A DNA stretch of 64,000 bases from Halosimplex pelagicum (lineage in GTDB: Archaea > Halobacteriota > Halobacteria > Halobacteriales > Haloarculaceae), in NCBI RefSeq assembly GCF_013415905.1, contig NZ_CP058909.1, positions 3,906,001-3,970,000 of the forward strand, in the 5' to 3' direction. Shown piece by piece: positions 44,453 through 52,252 of this stretch (within the stretch, counting starts at the first letter, position 1; each line of letters begins with the position of its first letter). The notes under the pieces were generated by a model, which saw nothing but the letters and a program-made list of their open reading frames with translations, did no database searches and had not been told where the DNA came from. A program made the position numbers and the translations under genes.

Positions 44453-44638
44453 CGACACACGGAAACAGCCGTCTCCGCCCGGGATTGACTGGTGGTCACC
44501 CGGCGCCGCGAGACCGAAGTTCCCAATCGCAGGACTGCGTCGGGGTCGCCGGTTCAACTGGTTCGGTTTGCGCTGGGACGTGACCACTGTTTCTCACATC
44601 TCACGGGCGAAAACTACCGGCAGGAAGGGGGATTGGGA
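44453..44638. other. Intergenic region before the tRNA fragment
   Basis: No open frame or repeat that I can support. It joins the chromosomal part on the left to the tRNA fragment on the right. Confidence 0.4.
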
Positions 44639-44679
44639 TGCTCCGTCAGGGATTCGAACCCTGGTCCTTGCCGTGAGAG
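44639..44679 (-). other. 3' fragment of a tRNA gene, probably tRNA-Glu(CTC): candidate attachment site
   Basis: On the minus strand it reads from the anticodon loop CTCTCAC, through stem strand GGCAA and a T-arm CAGGG-TTCGAAT-CCCTG, to an acceptor strand ACGGAGC plus A. This is the 3' half of a tRNA whose 5' half should begin GCTCCGT. No such 5' half occurs within the next 150 bases, so neither an intact nor an intron-split tRNA is present here. Fragments of this kind are left at one end of an element integrated in a tRNA gene. Identity as Glu(CTC) comes from the loop and acceptor sequence. Confidence 0.75.
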
Positions 44680-44949
44680 GCCACCCCCCTCTGCACGGAG
44701 GTGGCCCCTCTGTGGCTTGTTTTCCCTCTCGATGATCCGGGATTCAGCCTGTGCCAAGTGAGTATTGAGTCCGATGTCCCATAAATTCCCGGTAGATTGC
44801 CCTTCAGACATCATCGATTCAGACGATAATTTCGGAGAGCATCCCAACGAAAGCAGCCTTCCGACCCTACCCACTCACGCTCAGACGGCCACTCAGTATC
44901 CGTCCAGTCTCGCATAGATAGTTCTTCGGGGCACTGCCATCGCCACTCG

Positions 44950-44974
44950 AATAATTTGGCGGAGCTAAATTATT
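44950..44974. promoter_or_regulatory. Palindromic promoter/operator of the toxin-antitoxin-like pair
   Basis: AATAATTT and AAATTATT form perfect 8-base arms around GGCGGAGCT. The right arm is placed about 30 bases before the ATG at 45004, the distance of an archaeal TATA box from a leaderless start. The palindrome would let the HTH protein of the operon shut off its own promoter. Confidence 0.6.
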
Positions 44975-45003
44975 TGAACTGCGCGCTGCAAGAGTGGACA
45001 CAG

Positions 45004-45543
45004 ATGACCGAATCGGACCTGGAATCGTGGACGGAGAGTATGAGCGGGCGCGAACGCGTTCGGCACGTGGTGGAGGTGCTCGACGAGCCAACGCCGGTAC
45101 AGGATATCGCGGATCGGGCGGATGTCTCGCGCGCGACAGCCGACGACGAGCTCCAGCGATTACGGAGTGACGACTGGGTCACTGAGACGACCGTCGATGG
45201 AACGAAAGCTTACGACTTGAATCCCGTGCGGATGCTCTTCGACGAAGTAACTGACCTGATCGAGAGCCATTCACGTGACGAACTGGAGGGCCAGCTCACG
45301 GAGCTGAAGGAGGAACAGGAGGAGTTGGCTACTGAGTACAACGTCGGTTCGCTCGATGAGTTCCGAGAACAGCTCGTCGACGAGGAACTCTCGGCAGAGG
45401 AGACCCGTGAGCGTCGCAACGCGATCGCCACGTGGGAAGCGATCAACACGGAACTCGGGCTGGTCAAGCACGCCCTCCAGCTGTACGATGATGTCATTGA
45501 ACTCTCGTCACCACGGACTGACTCTCCCTCGTCGCTCGCCTGA
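45004..45543 (+). CDS. HTH-domain protein, antitoxin-like (TumA-like)
   Basis: 179 residues from the ATG at 45004 (MTESDLESWTESMSGRERVRHVVEVL); an upstream frame to 44956 overlaps the palindromic promoter and is less likely. A winged HTH fills about 12-75 (PTPVQDIADRADVSRATADDELQRLRSDDWVTETTVDG), followed by a long charged coiled coil (about 85-150, HSRDELEGQLTELKEEQEELA). Its TGA and the ATG of the next gene share one base (TGATG). The pair looks like an HTH antitoxin plus toxin; the antitoxin role is inferred from context. Confidence 0.65.
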   Translation: MTESDLESWTESMSGRERVRHVVEVLDEPTPVQDIADRADVSRATADDELQRLRSDDWVTETTVDGTKAYDLNPVRMLFDEVTDLIESHSRDELEGQLTELKEEQEELATEYNVGSLDEFREQLVDEELSAEETRERRNAIATWEAINTELGLVKHALQLYDDVIELSSPRTDSPSSLA

Positions 45544-46043
45544 TGGTTGTGTTCCTCGCTAACCGGGCGAACTTGCAGCACAAGCGCCTTCACGACCGCA
45601 TCCAGCATCGACTCAGCGGTGAGTTCGAGAACGTTCGACGGCGGCGTGCCGAACCGCGCGAAGCGGGCCCGTACCGAGTCGTCGCCGATGTGAACCCGCG
45701 ACAGTTTCTGGAAGACGACGAGTACCCGGTGACGACTGCGCGGGTCGAGATCGGGTTCCAACTACAGACCGGGGCACCGCACGAGCACTACTGGTTCAAC
45801 TGGATCGAACCAGAGCGTAGTCTGCTGGTCGGGTGGCATCAGGACGATACACACGACGACCTCGGGCCGGTTCACCTGCAAGTGAACGACGGAGCAACAC
45901 CTGTCGAGCATCAACGGGCACGGTTTGTCGATTCACACCCGCTTGACGTTGTGGAACAGCGAGGCAACTCGCTTCGCGATCTCGTCTTCGCCGTCGAGTG
46001 GGAGCAAGGACGCCCCGTCGGACTCGATCCGGTGTCTCAGTAA
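45543..46043 (+). CDS. TumE-like (DUF6516) toxin candidate
   Basis: 166 residues. The block HYWFNWIEPERSLLVGWHQDDTHDDLGPVHLQVND (here split by the reader's limit: HYWFNWIEPERSLL, then WHQDDTHDDLGPVHLQVND, about 80-115) matches the TumE pattern of a strand pair followed by W/R-x-D-x-x-x-H and P-x-H-x-H/Q. The rest is basic in its first third (RRRRAEPREAGPYR). TumE toxins pair with HTH antitoxins TumA, and the one-base overlap here fits such a two-gene operon. RNA or DNA target unknown. Confidence 0.55.
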   Translation: MVVFLANRANLQHKRLHDRIQHRLSGEFENVRRRRAEPREAGPYRVVADVNPRQFLEDDEYPVTTARVEIGFQLQTGAPHEHYWFNWIEPERSLLVGWHQDDTHDDLGPVHLQVNDGATPVEHQRARFVDSHPLDVVEQRGNSLRDLVFAVEWEQGRPVGLDPVSQ

Positions 46044-46106
46044 GGTCCGATCGGCTGGATCTAACGCTACGCTTTCGGACTCGGACTTGGTAGTGGCACC
46101 TGACAG

Positions 46107-48053
46107 ATGGACTCTCCGACGCAAGAGGAGATACGGTCTCTCTGTACTGACCAGTCCTTCGAGCGGGGGCGAGATTACTATCGTCAAGGTCGTGTTCGGG
46201 AACTGGATATCGACGACGACGAAATCACCGCGACCGTCCGAGGTTCCGACTATTACGACGTGGCCATCGAGATCGGGACCGGTTCCATCCGTACCCGCTG
46301 TAGCTGCCCGTACGACTACGCGGGAGATTGCAAGCACATCGTTGCTGTCTTGCTGGCCGTCGATGACCGTAATACCGAGGTGACCAGCGACGCTGAGGAT
46401 GCAGACGAGGCTCTATCGGACGTCACGGATATCGACGCGCTGGTCGAACGAACGGCCGCTGCAGACCTCCGAACGTTTCTGCTCGACATCATCGAAGACA
46501 ACCGCGATGTCCGTGACCGTTTCGTCGCGTTCACGGGCGGAGACACAGGCAAGACCGTCTACGACTACAAGCAGGAGATCGACCGGCTGTTCGAGGACGC
46601 GACCGGCAGCCGAGGAATAGTCGAATACGACACGCACATCGACTTCTCGCAGTACTACGACCTCGCGGAGACACATCGAAAGCGCGACCACATCGACGCG
46701 GCGACGGATATCTACCAAGCGATTGCGGAGACGATCCGTGAGAACCTGAACCGCGTCGACGACAGCGGCGGCTATTACGGTACCGAACTGGAGAGAGCTA
46801 TCGAATCGTATGCAGAGACTGTCGTAGAACGGAATCTCGACCACGAGCAAAAACAGCCGTACATCGAGTATCTGTGTCAGGAGTTCATCGAAGCGGACCA
46901 CGGGGTGGCCAGTGACTACTACGACGACGCGCTGCGAACACTCTGTACGGCGACTGCCGACCTCGAATACTGGCTGGAGTTGTTGAATTCCCGTGTGTCG
47001 AGTCCCGCTCTCGACACAGTGACATCGGGAGAGCAGATGCCCGCACATGACGAGTACATGGCAGACCATGCCGCAAAGCGCCACGGTGAGCGAGCAGCTG
47101 ATTTCCTCTATACCTCTGATTTCACCGAGGGACCGCTCACTACCGACGATTTCACCGGTGGGACGCTCGACATTGAACATCCGGCAGTCGGGCCACTGAA
47201 ACTGGAGTACTTCGTCGGTGACGCGTTCGAATCACTTCGCGTGGACGACCCGACCACTATCGAGGAACACACCGTAGATATCGAACCGACCGAGTCACAT
47301 GCCGACGAGGCTGAGATATCCTCGTCACTTCGCACGCAGCGCGTTCTCTCCACGTATATTTATCTCCTCAACGAACTCGGTGAGACAGAAGCAGTTGCAT
47401 CCCTGTATGAAGAGGTCTATCTCGAAAGCCCCCGTTTCTGTAAAGAGTACGCCGAGCGGCTGAGAGACGATGGGAACGAGGAACGGGCAATCGAAGTCAT
47501 CGAAGACGGTATCGATACCTTCGACTCAACGCGCGATCTTCGTTGGCTCGCTGCCGACCTCTACGAGGATCGGAACCCGGAGAGATATCGTGCCACGCTG
47601 AAAGAATTGTTTCTCAACCACACCCAGTGGGCAGCCTACGACGATCTGAAAGACAGCTGTGACAGCCGGGAATGGCAATCGCTCTGGGAAGAGTTCCAAC
47701 AGCAGTTTGCGGACGACCGCCAGCAGCGTATCGCGCTGTACGTCCACGATGGCGACCTCGAAGAAGCGTTTAGGGAACTGAAAGACAGTGACGACTTGTC
47801 CGTACTGAAACGATATCGAGACACAGTCGCAAGGGTTGATCCGGAGGAGTACTTCGAACGGTATCGAGAACTGCTTGTCCCATTTGCAGCTGGTGACACG
47901 GGCCGACGCCACTATCGAGAGGTTGCTGACCACTTGAGAGAGATGCAGGGACTAGTTCCCGACGAACGATTCGAGGAGTTCGTCGACTTTCTGAAGGACA
48001 AACACTCGAACCGACCGGCGTTTATCGACGAACTAGAGAACGCCGGGTTCTGA
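46107..48053 (+). CDS. SWIM zinc-finger protein with long helical repeat region
   Basis: 648 residues. The N-terminal SWIM domain (about 12-90) has RGRDYYRQGRVRELDI and the zinc motif RTRCSCPYDYAGDCKHIVAVLLAV (CxC...CxH, about 58-81). The remaining 550 residues are mostly acidic amphipathic helices without clear motif (RDRFVAFTGGDTGKTVYDY, then TPR-like segments such as YIYLLNELGETEAVASLYEEV and RAIEVIEDGIDTFDSTRDLRWLAADLYED). SWIM proteins bind nucleic acids or partner proteins; function here unknown. It lies alone between the toxin-like gene and the convergent phosphoesterase. Confidence 0.75.
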   Translation: MDSPTQEEIRSLCTDQSFERGRDYYRQGRVRELDIDDDEITATVRGSDYYDVAIEIGTGSIRTRCSCPYDYAGDCKHIVAVLLAVDDRNTEVTSDAEDADEALSDVTDIDALVERTAAADLRTFLLDIIEDNRDVRDRFVAFTGGDTGKTVYDYKQEIDRLFEDATGSRGIVEYDTHIDFSQYYDLAETHRKRDHIDAATDIYQAIAETIRENLNRVDDSGGYYGTELERAIESYAETVVERNLDHEQKQPYIEYLCQEFIEADHGVASDYYDDALRTLCTATADLEYWLELLNSRVSSPALDTVTSGEQMPAHDEYMADHAAKRHGERAADFLYTSDFTEGPLTTDDFTGGTLDIEHPAVGPLKLEYFVGDAFESLRVDDPTTIEEHTVDIEPTESHADEAEISSSLRTQRVLSTYIYLLNELGETEAVASLYEEVYLESPRFCKEYAERLRDDGNEERAIEVIEDGIDTFDSTRDLRWLAADLYEDRNPERYRATLKELFLNHTQWAAYDDLKDSCDSREWQSLWEEFQQQFADDRQQRIALYVHDGDLEEAFRELKDSDDLSVLKRYRDTVARVDPEEYFERYRELLVPFAAGDTGRRHYREVADHLREMQGLVPDERFEEFVDFLKDKHSNRPAFIDELENAGF

Positions 48054-48085
48054 TCGTGGTCCAGGCGTAGTATCACGCTGCTCGC

Positions 48086-48751
48086 CTACTCTCCGTCTAG
48101 GAGTCGCGCTCCAATCCTCGGAGGAAGCCCAGCTGCCTCTACGCGGGAAATCACTGAATCGATGTCGTACTCCACGCGATGGAGGGAAACAGTTGGTTCG
48201 TCAGTATCGAGGACCGCGTACGCTGCCCGCGGGTCTTTGTCTCGGGGCTGACCGACGCTTCCAGGGTTAAAGATGAGTCGGTTGTCGATGGTGGCTTCGT
48301 GCTGAATATGCGTGTGACCGATTATCGCCCCTTCGTAGTCGTCCAAGTATGGTCGAAGCTCAGGGAATTCCGCAGGCCAGACGTATTCATCCTGATGTTC
48401 GGGGTGGTCGTGGACCAGGAGAAACTGATCGTCCCCGATGGTGGTCTTGCGTGGCAGTGTATCGAGCCACGCAAGTTGTTCGTCTGAGAGTTGGTCTTTC
48501 GCATGCTCGAGCCCCCGTTGAGCCATGTCGTTGTGACTGTACCGCTCGGGCGTGTGGACAATTCTATCATGATTCCCTTTGACCGTCACCGACGCAACTT
48601 CGCGGATTCGATTCACGCATTCCGCCGGCCAGGGGTTGTACCCGACAACATCGCCGGCACACACGATTTTCTCGACATCAGACATATCCGTGAGCACGGC
48701 TTCGAGCGCAGGGAGATTCCCGTGGACATCCGAGATGATCCCGATTCGCAT
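48086..48751 (-). CDS. Calcineurin-like metallophosphoesterase (YfcE/MJ0936 type)
   Basis: 221 residues. MRIGIISDVHGNLPALEAVL (D-x-H), VCAGDVVGYNPWP (GD), VKGNHD (GNHD at about 58-63) and IIGHTHIQHEA (GHTH at about 146-150) give a complete two-metal site. FNPGSVGQPRDKDPRAAYAVLD is the family's last core block. These enzymes cleave phosphodiesters such as bis(nitrophenyl) phosphate or cyclic nucleotides. Its last 40 residues have a decayed relative at 41225-41350. Confidence 0.9.
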   Translation of the reverse strand: MRIGIISDVHGNLPALEAVLTDMSDVEKIVCAGDVVGYNPWPAECVNRIREVASVTVKGNHDRIVHTPERYSHNDMAQRGLEHAKDQLSDEQLAWLDTLPRKTTIGDDQFLLVHDHPEHQDEYVWPAEFPELRPYLDDYEGAIIGHTHIQHEATIDNRLIFNPGSVGQPRDKDPRAAYAVLDTDEPTVSLHRVEYDIDSVISRVEAAGLPPRIGARLLDGE

Positions 48752-48950
48752 ACACGTGCTATTGGTTCAGCAAGCATTGATTTACCGCATGACTTGACGA
48801 AACGCCAGATGGGTCACGGAGAGCAGAGGGGATTCGTGTACTGTCTTGAATCGATCTGAGTCGATGCGTGAAAACTCGATCGAGGTGCAGAAGTCATGAT
48901 GATCGCCCACAAAGCCTATTGATGAGATTGTGCTCATAATTCACCAACTG

Positions 48951-49172
48951 ATGAGCCAGCACGAAGTGGAGGTAATCGGGCAGTACGACCCGGAACTGAA
49001 AGCCTTGATAAGAGAGGTTAGAAGGAATCAGAGTTACTTCAACAACCTCGACGAATCCTCCGAGAGCCACGTAGAACAGATATCACAGATGGAGGAAGAC
49101 CCGATACTGTCTCTCGTGGAAGACAAAACTCACTCAGACCAGTCTTCCAAGAGACCCTCTAACTCCAACTGA
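48951..49172 (+). CDS. Small hypothetical protein
   Basis: 73 residues from the ATG at 48951 (MSQHEVEVIGQYDPELKALI), with an alternative upstream start at 48930. It is acidic, helical (KALIREVRRNQSYFNNLDES) and Ser-rich at the end. No family recognized. AT-richer composition than the chromosome to the left. It may be chance. Confidence 0.35.
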   Translation: MSQHEVEVIGQYDPELKALIREVRRNQSYFNNLDESSESHVEQISQMEEDPILSLVEDKTHSDQSSKRPSNSN

Positions 49173-49260
49173 GATTACCATTCGTCGGGATGAAGAGGTT
49201 GTGTTCTCATAGTGGAGTCATCAATGAGCACGACTTGTGGCCCACTGGAGCTACTGGACG

Positions 49261-50313
49261 ATGTTTGACCGGGTCCCGACTGTCGAAACGACTGCGACAG
49301 TCTGTCCCGAATGCGGGGCGCGAACCCCTGCAGGCTATCACGACAGTGACCGGTGTAACGGACTTGTCCTCGAAGTCGATGGAGCACTCACCTGTATCGA
49401 GTGCGGCGTCAGCATCAAACGGTCCACCGCGTGTCCACAGTGTGGAACCTCTCTCGACAGTGGAACCCTTCCAGCTGTCGTCTCCCTTCGGGATCAAGTC
49501 GCCAGAACGGATATCGAGGCAAGCCTCACTCGGCGCTTGCGCAGCAGCACAGCGGCCCCTGTGGAAAGCGATAGGGCGCTCTCAGCGATAGCCAAGTCAC
49601 ATGCGGACAGCACCGTCGAGAGCGATTACTTCGGTTCGGAGTCCTGCGTTCCGAGCCTCTCTGAAGAGCTGGACCGTCAATCACTCGCAACCGGCGGGTA
49701 TCAGCTGTCTACGTTTGAGGGGTACCCTGCTGGGCAGACAGCCGATGCCATTGCGAACGAATTATACGACGAGTTTCTCTCGGATTTTCTTGCTCGGCAG
49801 ACGGACTTCACTCACATCGGTGTCGGAGCGCGTTGGAATCCGCATGGAGGCGTCCATGCCAGCGTCATCGCCGCTACGCGATTTGCACAACTCCCCGGTG
49901 ATATCACACCATCACGTCTGGAAAGAGAGATCCATACCGCGACAAATAATCGCCGAACGAAGCACGGATATGGTCAACTTTCGTACGATACACACCTCGC
50001 CAGCATCGCGGCAACCCATAGTCGAGCGATGGCGTCGGGGAATTTCTTCGCACACGAGGCACCCGATGGAACGACCACGGCCGACCGGTATCAAGAAGTC
50101 AATTATAGCGGGGACCGAGCGGCAGAGAACATCGCAAAACAGTACGCTACGATCTCCGCTGACACGGAGTCCATTGCTACTGACATCGTCGACGGTTGGA
50201 TGAACTCCCAGGGCCATCGAGAAAACATCCTCAAGGGTGGATTTGCGAACGAAGGGATCGGTGTGTATCAAGCGGGCGACGGCGCACTTTTCGTAACCCA
50301 GAATTTCAGCTGA
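49261..50313 (+). CDS. Zinc-ribbon protein with two CAP-domain repeats, the first degenerate
   Basis: 350 residues from the ATG at 49261 (MFDRVPTVETTATVCPECG). Two CxxC ribbons lie in the first 65 residues: CPECGARTPAGY, then CIECGVSIKRSTACPQCGTSL. A first CAP-like stretch (about 100-215) has LSAIAKSHADSTVESDYFG and FTHIGVGARWNPHGGVHASVI, but lacks the usual His/Glu set. A complete CAP domain follows: NNRRTKHGYGQLSYDTHLASIAATHSRAMAS (about 228-258), NFFAHEAPDGTT, GWMNSQGHRENIL, FANEGIGVY. No signal peptide, so it may act inside the cell, unusual for CAP proteins. Confidence 0.7.
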   Translation: MFDRVPTVETTATVCPECGARTPAGYHDSDRCNGLVLEVDGALTCIECGVSIKRSTACPQCGTSLDSGTLPAVVSLRDQVARTDIEASLTRRLRSSTAAPVESDRALSAIAKSHADSTVESDYFGSESCVPSLSEELDRQSLATGGYQLSTFEGYPAGQTADAIANELYDEFLSDFLARQTDFTHIGVGARWNPHGGVHASVIAATRFAQLPGDITPSRLEREIHTATNNRRTKHGYGQLSYDTHLASIAATHSRAMASGNFFAHEAPDGTTTADRYQEVNYSGDRAAENIAKQYATISADTESIATDIVDGWMNSQGHRENILKGGFANEGIGVYQAGDGALFVTQNFS

Positions 50314-50627
50314 GAGTGATGCTCACTCGAATCCATAGCCGCCCGAGAAATTGTTGTATTCCAAACTACCTTAGTTCCACCAACTGGGGCGCACAGTTAT
50401 TGCTTCACTCCAGCGCCGTAGAGGAGAGATCACACTGTTCTTTCCGATTTCAGTCCGTTCATCTGAGATTGCAAAACGTAGACATCTTTGAGACGGATGT
50501 TCCGGGTTTTACTCTCCGATGAGCGTCGTTGTAGTGTTGGATGAGATCGATCTGGACTCGATAACATTTACGCAGACAAGTTATATTCACCCACACTACT
50601 ATATTTATCTGAACATTACCTGGGTGT
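50314..50627. other. AT-rich intergenic region
   Basis: No gene I can support. The right end is the promoter of the 50628 gene. A minus-strand frame at 50459-50689 contains IDLIQHYNDAHRRVKPGTSV, which resembles the end of some transposases; the match is too weak to call. Confidence 0.4.
50599..50608 (+). promoter_or_regulatory. TATA box of the orphan gene at 50628
   Basis: CTATATTTAT lies about 20-28 bases upstream of the ATG at 50628. This spacing is that of a leaderless haloarchaeal transcript. The surrounding DNA is AT-rich, so chance is possible. Confidence 0.45.
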
Positions 50628-51005
50628 ATGAGAGATACCAATCTGGGGGATGAACCAGAACCTGTCACAGAATTTCTAGATGAATACAATGTGGTTCAGA
50701 AGTTCGAAACCGGGATTGGCCGAGTACATGTACAAGCCTTAGGGATGAAAATCCATCCGCTTGAACACGGTCGTGGAAGTTATGAATTTGATGTGCTGGA
50801 CGGAATGGATGGTCAAGCAGTAGCGTTCTACCCACCTGATGTCGAATTTTCAGCAGTCTTGCTATTTCAAACCGGGTGGGGATATTACTGCTGTCAAAGT
50901 CCTCAGGACGTGAATGAGGTAGAGAGATGGTTTGAGGCGGAGTTAGAAAAAGAAGCCAAGGCTGAAGACAGTCTAATTAACCTTCCAGATTTAGATTTCC
51001 AGTAG
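50628..51005 (+). CDS. AT-rich orphan protein
   Basis: 125 residues starting MRDTNLGDEPEPVTEFLDEY. The composition is acidic but the codon use is AT-rich compared with the left part of the window, which suggests recent arrival. Beta strands alternate (VVQKFETGIGRVHVQALGMKI, YEFDVLDGMDGQAVAFYP, VLLFQTGWGYYCC) and a helical acidic tail follows. No family recognized. It may belong to the mobile region rather than to the triad downstream. Confidence 0.55.
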   Translation: MRDTNLGDEPEPVTEFLDEYNVVQKFETGIGRVHVQALGMKIHPLEHGRGSYEFDVLDGMDGQAVAFYPPDVEFSAVLLFQTGWGYYCCQSPQDVNEVERWFEAELEKEAKAEDSLINLPDLDFQ

Positions 51006-51313
51006 CAATTTCTATCCCGGTCGGACGTTTGATCCACTTAGATACGAAGACAACCTTCGATCACTCAACGTTGAATATCTTGTCCATAGCGTCACAATCA
51101 GATCTCGTTGAATCAGGGCTCAATTCACTTCATCCCTGATAATTTGTTCAGTTGTCCAGGTCGATTTCCCTGATACTGCCTCCCAAGTCGTAACAAAGCC
51201 TTTACCAGATGAACCAGAAGGTGTGCTGTCAACAAGGAATCTTCGGTAGGTTGGGTGCTATCCATGACCGGGTTTGGGGTAGACAGGGTTCGCGGCGGGC
51301 GTTCATAGAATGA
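51006..51313. other. Intergenic region upstream of the AAA-VWA-HEAT operon
   Basis: About 300 bases without a supported gene. It must carry the promoter of the three-gene operon, but I do not see a clear single TATA element. Confidence 0.4.
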
Positions 51314-52252
51314 ATGACGGACGGAAATTCAGTGAATTCGATGGCGAATGAGACCACGACGGTCGGGTCACGTACGGGTGAGTCGTTTAGTGAACTATCG
51401 ATCTTGGCCAATACTGGCCACGAGAACATCCCATCGCTCGAGCAAGACGCGTATCATCACCGGCAGATCGAAGGTGATCGGACGGATGTCGAAATAGTCA
51501 CTCGAGCGCTGGAACTCGAGATGAACGTCGTCCTCAAGGGCCCACCGGGAGTCGGGAAGAGCTTTCTCACGCGGTATCTCTGCGCGATGACTAATCGACC
51601 GCTGTACCGCGTGACACTCTCCGAAACGACGTACAAGGAGGACCTGCTCGGACACCTTCATCTGGTGAGTTCTGATAGCGGGGACACGGTCACGGAGTGG
51701 ATCGACGGGCCGCTCACCAGGGCGGTTCGAGAGGGCGGGCTCCTGCTGCTCGACGAGATCAACGCGGCGGACGCCAACACCGTAGCGGCACTGAACGCTG
51801 TGATGGAGCAGCGAGCGACGCGTTCGCTGACAATTCCCCAGACCGGCGAACAGATCACGCCCCACGAGGAGTTCCGCGTCGTCGCAACCTCCAATCCGGG
51901 CTATCAGGGAACCTACGAGCTGAACGATGCGTTCGAAGACCGGTTCCGGCACGTGAAACTCTCGTACCTGCCTCAGTCCGTCGAAGCGGACCTGATTTTC
52001 GACCGGACGGAATTAGACAGGGGGAAAGAAGACCAGATCACCGAGCTGGTGTCGTTTGCGAGCCGCCTCCGTGAAGCATACATGGACGGCGAGCTGTCCA
52101 CGCCGATTACGACACGAGAGTTAGTGCGGATCGCCCGATTCATGGAAGACGACTTCATGCCGCTGCAGGAAGCGGCGCGGAGCGAACTCGTCGCCCGCGT
52201 CGACGAGTACGACGAATCGCTCGTTCGAACCCTTATCGACAAGCGACTGTAG
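51314..52252 (+). CDS. MoxR-type AAA ATPase (CbbQ/NorQ-like)
   Basis: 312 residues; a second ATG nine codons on is possible. Walker A is NVVLKGPPGVGKSFL (about 71-85), Walker B GGLLLLDEINAAD (about 141-153), sensor 1 region VVATSNPGYQGTYELNDAFEDRF (about 193-215) with the Arg finger, and a helical lid (about 240-312). This class remodels partner proteins with a VWA partner, encoded next with no gap (stop at 52250-52252, start at 52253). First gene of a three-gene operon; it is likely the motor of the complex. Confidence 0.88.
   Translation: MTDGNSVNSMANETTTVGSRTGESFSELSILANTGHENIPSLEQDAYHHRQIEGDRTDVEIVTRALELEMNVVLKGPPGVGKSFLTRYLCAMTNRPLYRVTLSETTYKEDLLGHLHLVSSDSGDTVTEWIDGPLTRAVREGGLLLLDEINAADANTVAALNAVMEQRATRSLTIPQTGEQITPHEEFRVVATSNPGYQGTYELNDAFEDRFRHVKLSYLPQSVEADLIFDRTELDRGKEDQITELVSFASRLREAYMDGELSTPITTRELVRIARFMEDDFMPLQEAARSELVARVDEYDESLVRTLIDKRL

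Noticed and set aside
44639..44780. Intact tRNA with an intron in the anticodon loop
   Set aside because: Haloarchaeal Trp and Met tRNAs have introns, but no 5' half (GCTCCGT acceptor, D-arm) can be found on the minus strand upstream of the fragment.
50459..50689. Possible transposase C-terminal fragment (LIQHYNDAHRR)
   Set aside because: Only about 20 residues look familiar and the rest has no DDE motif; chance cannot be excluded.
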